DNA from: Immersiella caudata | Taxonomy: Eukaryota; Ascomycota; Sordariomycetes; Sordariales; Lasiosphaeriaceae | Reading direction: 5' to 3' | Length of the DNA stretch: 64,000 nt | NCBI GenBank assembly: GCA_030512335.1 | Contig: JAULSU010000002.1 | Location: 3,844,001 to 3,908,000 of the forward strand | Shown here: positions 61,128 through 64,000 of the stretch, one piece after another | How the letters are laid out: every line of letters begins with the position of its first letter | How positions within the stretch are numbered: the stretch's first letter is position 1 | The notes under the pieces: generated by a model | Database searches by the model: none | Told to the model about the DNA's origin: nothing | Seen by the model: only the letters and a program-made list of their open reading frames with translations | Program-made: the position numbers and the translations under genes

Positions 61128-62160
61128 ATGGCGTGCATCGCCTCCCGCAATGAAAATACAAGGCCTGAAAGCGGCGCCTCTGCCCTTTACCACGCCTCGT
61201 CCCGGACACCCATCTCATACAAGCCAGCGACGCACTACTATCCCCACCAGGTTACAGCCCTCTTCAACAAAACCTACGAGTCCAAGGCCCAATCAACCAA
61301 GTCACTGGCACCTGCGACAGGCAATCCAGCCCTTGTGCCCATGACCCGCCGAGCGAGCCCGAACGAAGCGATCATGCCCCTACAGCTGCAGAAGCACAAT
61401 CCGCCCACGCAGCCAAGGCTTGGCGGATTAGGTATGGCGTTGCGGTCGGCGGCACAGCGCGTGACGGCCCACCCTTCGTCAGCGAGACCATCGGCTTCCA
61501 TCACCGCTTTCTGGGTATTCGCGAGCAAGCCAGCCCGCAATATTGCCGCCGCCCTCTTCGCCGACGAGATGGGGCTCGGCAAGACGGCCACATCCCCAGC
61601 CGTCACCGTCGTTGGCCACCGCCTGCGCGATGCCCCTGTGAGACAGCTGGTCCGCCAAGCTGACCTCTCGTGACCGACGGTAGTGTTCCAATCCAAATTT
61701 GTAGACGCTAGTCCCGACGACGGCATGATACTCCTCGCACTGCCCGACAATCCTGTGCGCAATCTCATCGCCAACATCAACATCGCCAAGCTACCCCGCG
61801 CATCTCCCGCGAGCAGCAAGAAGCTGGGCCTCCAGTGCCAGGCTCAAGCCCAAGCCCGGCCAGTTCGGTATATCCTGCTACTGCCTAACACGTCCGCCTT
61901 AAAGGGTATCGATTCTACCTTCGCTATCACCGGCGACCACCGCAAGCCCCCCACTATGGTCCAGTTCGCCGTCCAGCCGGCCAGGATCATCGTGGACGAG
62001 GCGCACTGCATCAAGGGCAAGGCCACCATGCTCTGAGATCGGATCCAGCGTTGGCAGTAGCGCGCTCAGAGTCCCACTTACCTCCTCACCCCAGGCACTC
62101 AAGCGACTGGCCTCGGATTACAACAAGACGATCGCCCGCAGCCTCAACGCCAAAATTAGA
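61128..62160 (+). pseudogene. SNF2-type helicase, N-terminal half with stops
   Basis: The frame reads PHQVTALFNKTYE, then FADEMGLGKTATSPAVTVVG (motif I, Walker A) and stops at 61671. The same frame resumes and contains QPARIIVDEAHCIKGKATM (motif II, DEAH) at about 61978-62033, then a TGA. In a shifted frame YLLTPGTQATGL near 62080 resembles motif III (LTGTP). The distance between motifs fits a SNF2 N-lobe, but the inter-motif text is degenerate. No second lobe follows: a dispersed repeat begins at 62225. It might pair conceptually with the C-terminal fragment at the left edge, both on the plus strand, but they are 60 kb apart. Confidence 0.7.
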
Positions 62161-62170
62161 TCAGCAATAG

Positions 62171-62191
62171 CAGCAGCAGCAGCAGCAGCAG
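62171..62191. repeat. (CAG)7 microsatellite
   Basis: Seven CAG units preceded by CAGCAATAG. Confidence 0.95.
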
Positions 62192-62224
62192 GTCTTCTTC
62201 CTCCGTCGCCGCCGGGATGATATG

Positions 62225-62510
62225 GTAGAAGAGGTTGTCGACAATTGCGAACTCGCAAGCCGTCGATTAAAGACGAACTCGCGGTATTTAGGTGGAGCGG
62301 AAATGATCAAGGGCTGGAGATTCTTACGGGGTCGAACACGGCTGCTTTCCGCACAGCTGCGCCGGCTTGCCACATTTGTCCACGCGAGCGCGTGTGTGAC
62401 TGGCATGCGGCAAGGGAGGCTTTGCATGCCAGATTACGTTGTCGCAACACAGCATCCGACGCTGCGGTTCCGCGAGGTCCTGCGCACCCTGCTTCTGGGT
62501 TCGAGAAGTG
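62225..62510. repeat. Dispersed repeat, copy 2 (inverted relative to 24340-25065)
   Basis: Contiguous version of the repeat seen upstream of the coiled-coil gene, without the 450-bp internal expansion. Long matching words include CTCGCGGTATTTAGGTGGA and CTTTGCATGCCAGATTACGT. It directly follows the SNF2 pseudogene. Confidence 0.8.
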
Positions 62511-63516
62511 ACACATACGCGGCGCTGCTGCTGCGCAAGCAGTGCATGCGTATCGCAGAGGTAGTTGTCTTGGACGGCTGATTTAGCGACTGTGAATAGG
62601 GGACCGCCCCGATACAGTGCCAGTTGATTCAGGGGCTAAACATCAACGCCCCTCTTCAAACGTGGGGTGTGGCGGGGCTCCAGGCAACCGCCCCGCGCTG
62701 ACTGCACACTCAAGCAACGATGACAGCTCGCAGAGTGTGAATTGAGGCTGAGTTGCCTGTCGGTTCGTTAATCCCATCCCATCCCTACTAAATACTAACT
62801 AACACGCAGTGTCCTCTTGCGAAAGTAGCGGCGTGTCTCTGTACGACGATATTGGACGACGGCCAGCCGCCTTGGGACTGTCTCGGCGTGGAACTCCTTC
62901 TGGATATCACCGTTCGGGCCGATTCGGAGTGGTGGGCTACTGTGCGTGACGGGAAAAGTGGGAGGGCTGAAGGGCGGCCTGGATGACATCGTCATGATTT
63001 AAGCGGCGGGTGCCGGGTCATCGTAATAGGTGGAGGTTCAGGGCGGTCGATGTGCACGCAAAGTAGAGCATGAAACGGAAGGCCAGCTCTCTTTAAAAAT
63101 AAGCTGAGGGCTATTCCTTCGCTTTTTTCCGTCATCGTCTGGTCCACCAAGGGCCAAGCATCTCCTCGTTCGAGCGATTCTTGATTGCAGCAATAGAAAA
63201 ACCGAGTACTGAGGGTGTCGCTTACGGGTGCGTCGGTGATAGGTGGCTTACGATGAGACTGAAGGGGGTAAGGAAGGGTAGGGGTGAGGTGCTTCCTGAC
63301 GAGCTGTCAACATCATCTGACTGCGAGCACAATACCCGCCTCCGGTGCTGATGTTCGTTTGGCAACAGTTCAGGGGCGCTACCTGGAGTTGATCCCCACG
63401 GTTCTGATGTTTACTTTTGCCCCTGAATTGGCCCCACTTTTTCCTGTGATCCGGGCGATCTTCGCATCACCGCGCCCTCCTTGCGGTCCGCCACATGATC
63501 AAATTCCATGTCGAAT
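62511..63516. other. No supported gene (1 kb)
   Basis: Contains three ATTCAGGGGC or AGTTCAGGGGC words (62624, 63369, and inverted at 63420). No exon-like frame. Confidence 0.45.
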
Positions 63517-64000
63517 TTAGTAGCTTGTGACTGGCCATCTAAGCCCATACAGCTTGAAGTGTTTTCGGCAACGCCAACACTCGCGCTTAGGCCGACATAG
63601 ATGACAGCCATCCTTCATGTCGCCACCACGCCGACGTTCACATCGGTTCCAACTGCTACTTTCCCTTCCACATGTTGCACACTTGCATTCACAGTTACCC
63701 TCGCCGAAATAATTCGGCGCGTAAGAAATTGTAATCTCCTCGCCACACCTGATGTCTCTCTTCGCAACAACTTGGATGCCCATCCTCCCCTCAGGTTTGA
63801 ACTCCGCATTAGAGTCGCAATCGTGGTTTATAAATCGTGCAGGCCCTGCGAGTAAGTGTGGGTTATCACTAATTAGTGTGCTGAAGTCTCGTCCAGATTC
63901 CACCATAGAGAGCTCTTCCTCTGGTGACATGACCACCCGTAACGCAGTGAGGTATCGGATAGGAGCACCGCGCTTGATATGCTGCCGGGCGGTAACGCTG
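63517..64000 (-). CDS. Second Set9/KMT5-like methyltransferase, partial (5' end outside window)
   Basis: Minus-strand frame open from the right edge to the stop at 63517. It covers VTARQHIKRGAPIRYLTAL, GRDFSTLISD, LLAGPARFINHDCDSNAE, DIRCGEEITISYAPNYFG, the CECKCATC post-SET cysteines and CWRCRKHFKLYGLRWP. This is a close paralogue of the gene at 32.1-33.4 kb, in opposite orientation and three residues shorter before the AdoMet motif. It keeps ITISYA, the canonical form of the catalytic tyrosine strand. Whether it has the DUF3716-like N-terminus cannot be seen. Confidence 0.85.
   Translation of the reverse strand, partial: SVTARQHIKRGAPIRYLTALRVVMSPEEELSMVESGRDFSTLISDNPHLLAGPARFINHDCDSNAEFKPEGRMGIQVVAKRDIRCGEEITISYAPNYFGEGNCECKCATCGRESSSWNRCERRRGGDMKDGCHLCRPKRECWRCRKHFKLYGLRWPVTSY

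Overview
The window looks like an accessory, repeat-rich region of a filamentous ascomycete (Pezizomycotina) nuclear genome. Evidence: genes carry many short GT-AG introns (43-63 nt) with CTAAC/CTGAC/CTAAT-like branch sites; there are fungal-only families (FunK1 kinase, Zn2Cys6 activators, DUF3716-like Zn module, NMA111 protease, KMT5/Set9 methyltransferase); coding density is low and coding DNA is interrupted by minisatellites, palindromes, duplicated blocks and broken genes. I cannot name the species.

Layout. 0-10 kb: the C-terminal end of a SNF2-type helicase runs in from the left edge, followed by a gene graveyard (Zn2Cys6-activator middle domain, casein kinase 1 fragment, frameshifted FunK1 kinase) with one coiled-coil gene. 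10-18 kb: a small protein, a 4-exon kinase, a 651-aa protein with repeated YW modules, and, divergent from it, a 1067-aa FHA + Ser/Thr kinase + double KilA-N/APSES protein. 18-29 kb: minisatellites, a Ulp1 SUMO-protease fused to an unnamed conserved domain, a coiled-coil protein, a chromodomain protein with a duplicated N-terminal domain, and a small 3-exon gene. 29-38 kb: second Ulp1-like ORF, a DUF3716-like + Set9-like histone methyltransferase, a dead kinase, a stand-alone paralogue of the Ulp1-linked domain with a SUMO-interacting-like motif, and an acidic-repeat protein with a MULE/FAR1-like DNA-binding stretch. 38-50 kb: a 274-aa protein, an NMA111 copy broken by a small deletion, a small Cys/His protein, a C2H2 factor, a frameshifted Zn2Cys6 factor, a 554-aa protein and a multi-pass membrane protein. 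50-64 kb: mostly non-coding DNA plus a 3-exon gene with a homopolymer frameshift, a convergent 192-aa gene, a 31-bp minisatellite, a cupin/dioxygenase-like protein, a 4-exon zinc-finger gene, the N-terminal half of a SNF2 pseudogene, and a second inverted Set9-like gene leaving at the right edge.

The intact genes are biased to nuclear signalling: phospho-recognition (FHA), kinases, SUMO removal (Ulp1), H4K20-type methylation (Set9), methyl-lysine reading (chromodomain), DNA binding (KilA-N, C2H2) and SNF2 remodelling. The best candidates for undescribed biology are the FHA-kinase-KilA-N fusion with its divergent partner, and the domain shared by the Ulp1 fusion and the protein at 35.5-36.2 kb. 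Splice models below were derived by hand from GT/AG sites, branch-site-like motifs and phase; no search was run, so all family calls rest on motif recognition.
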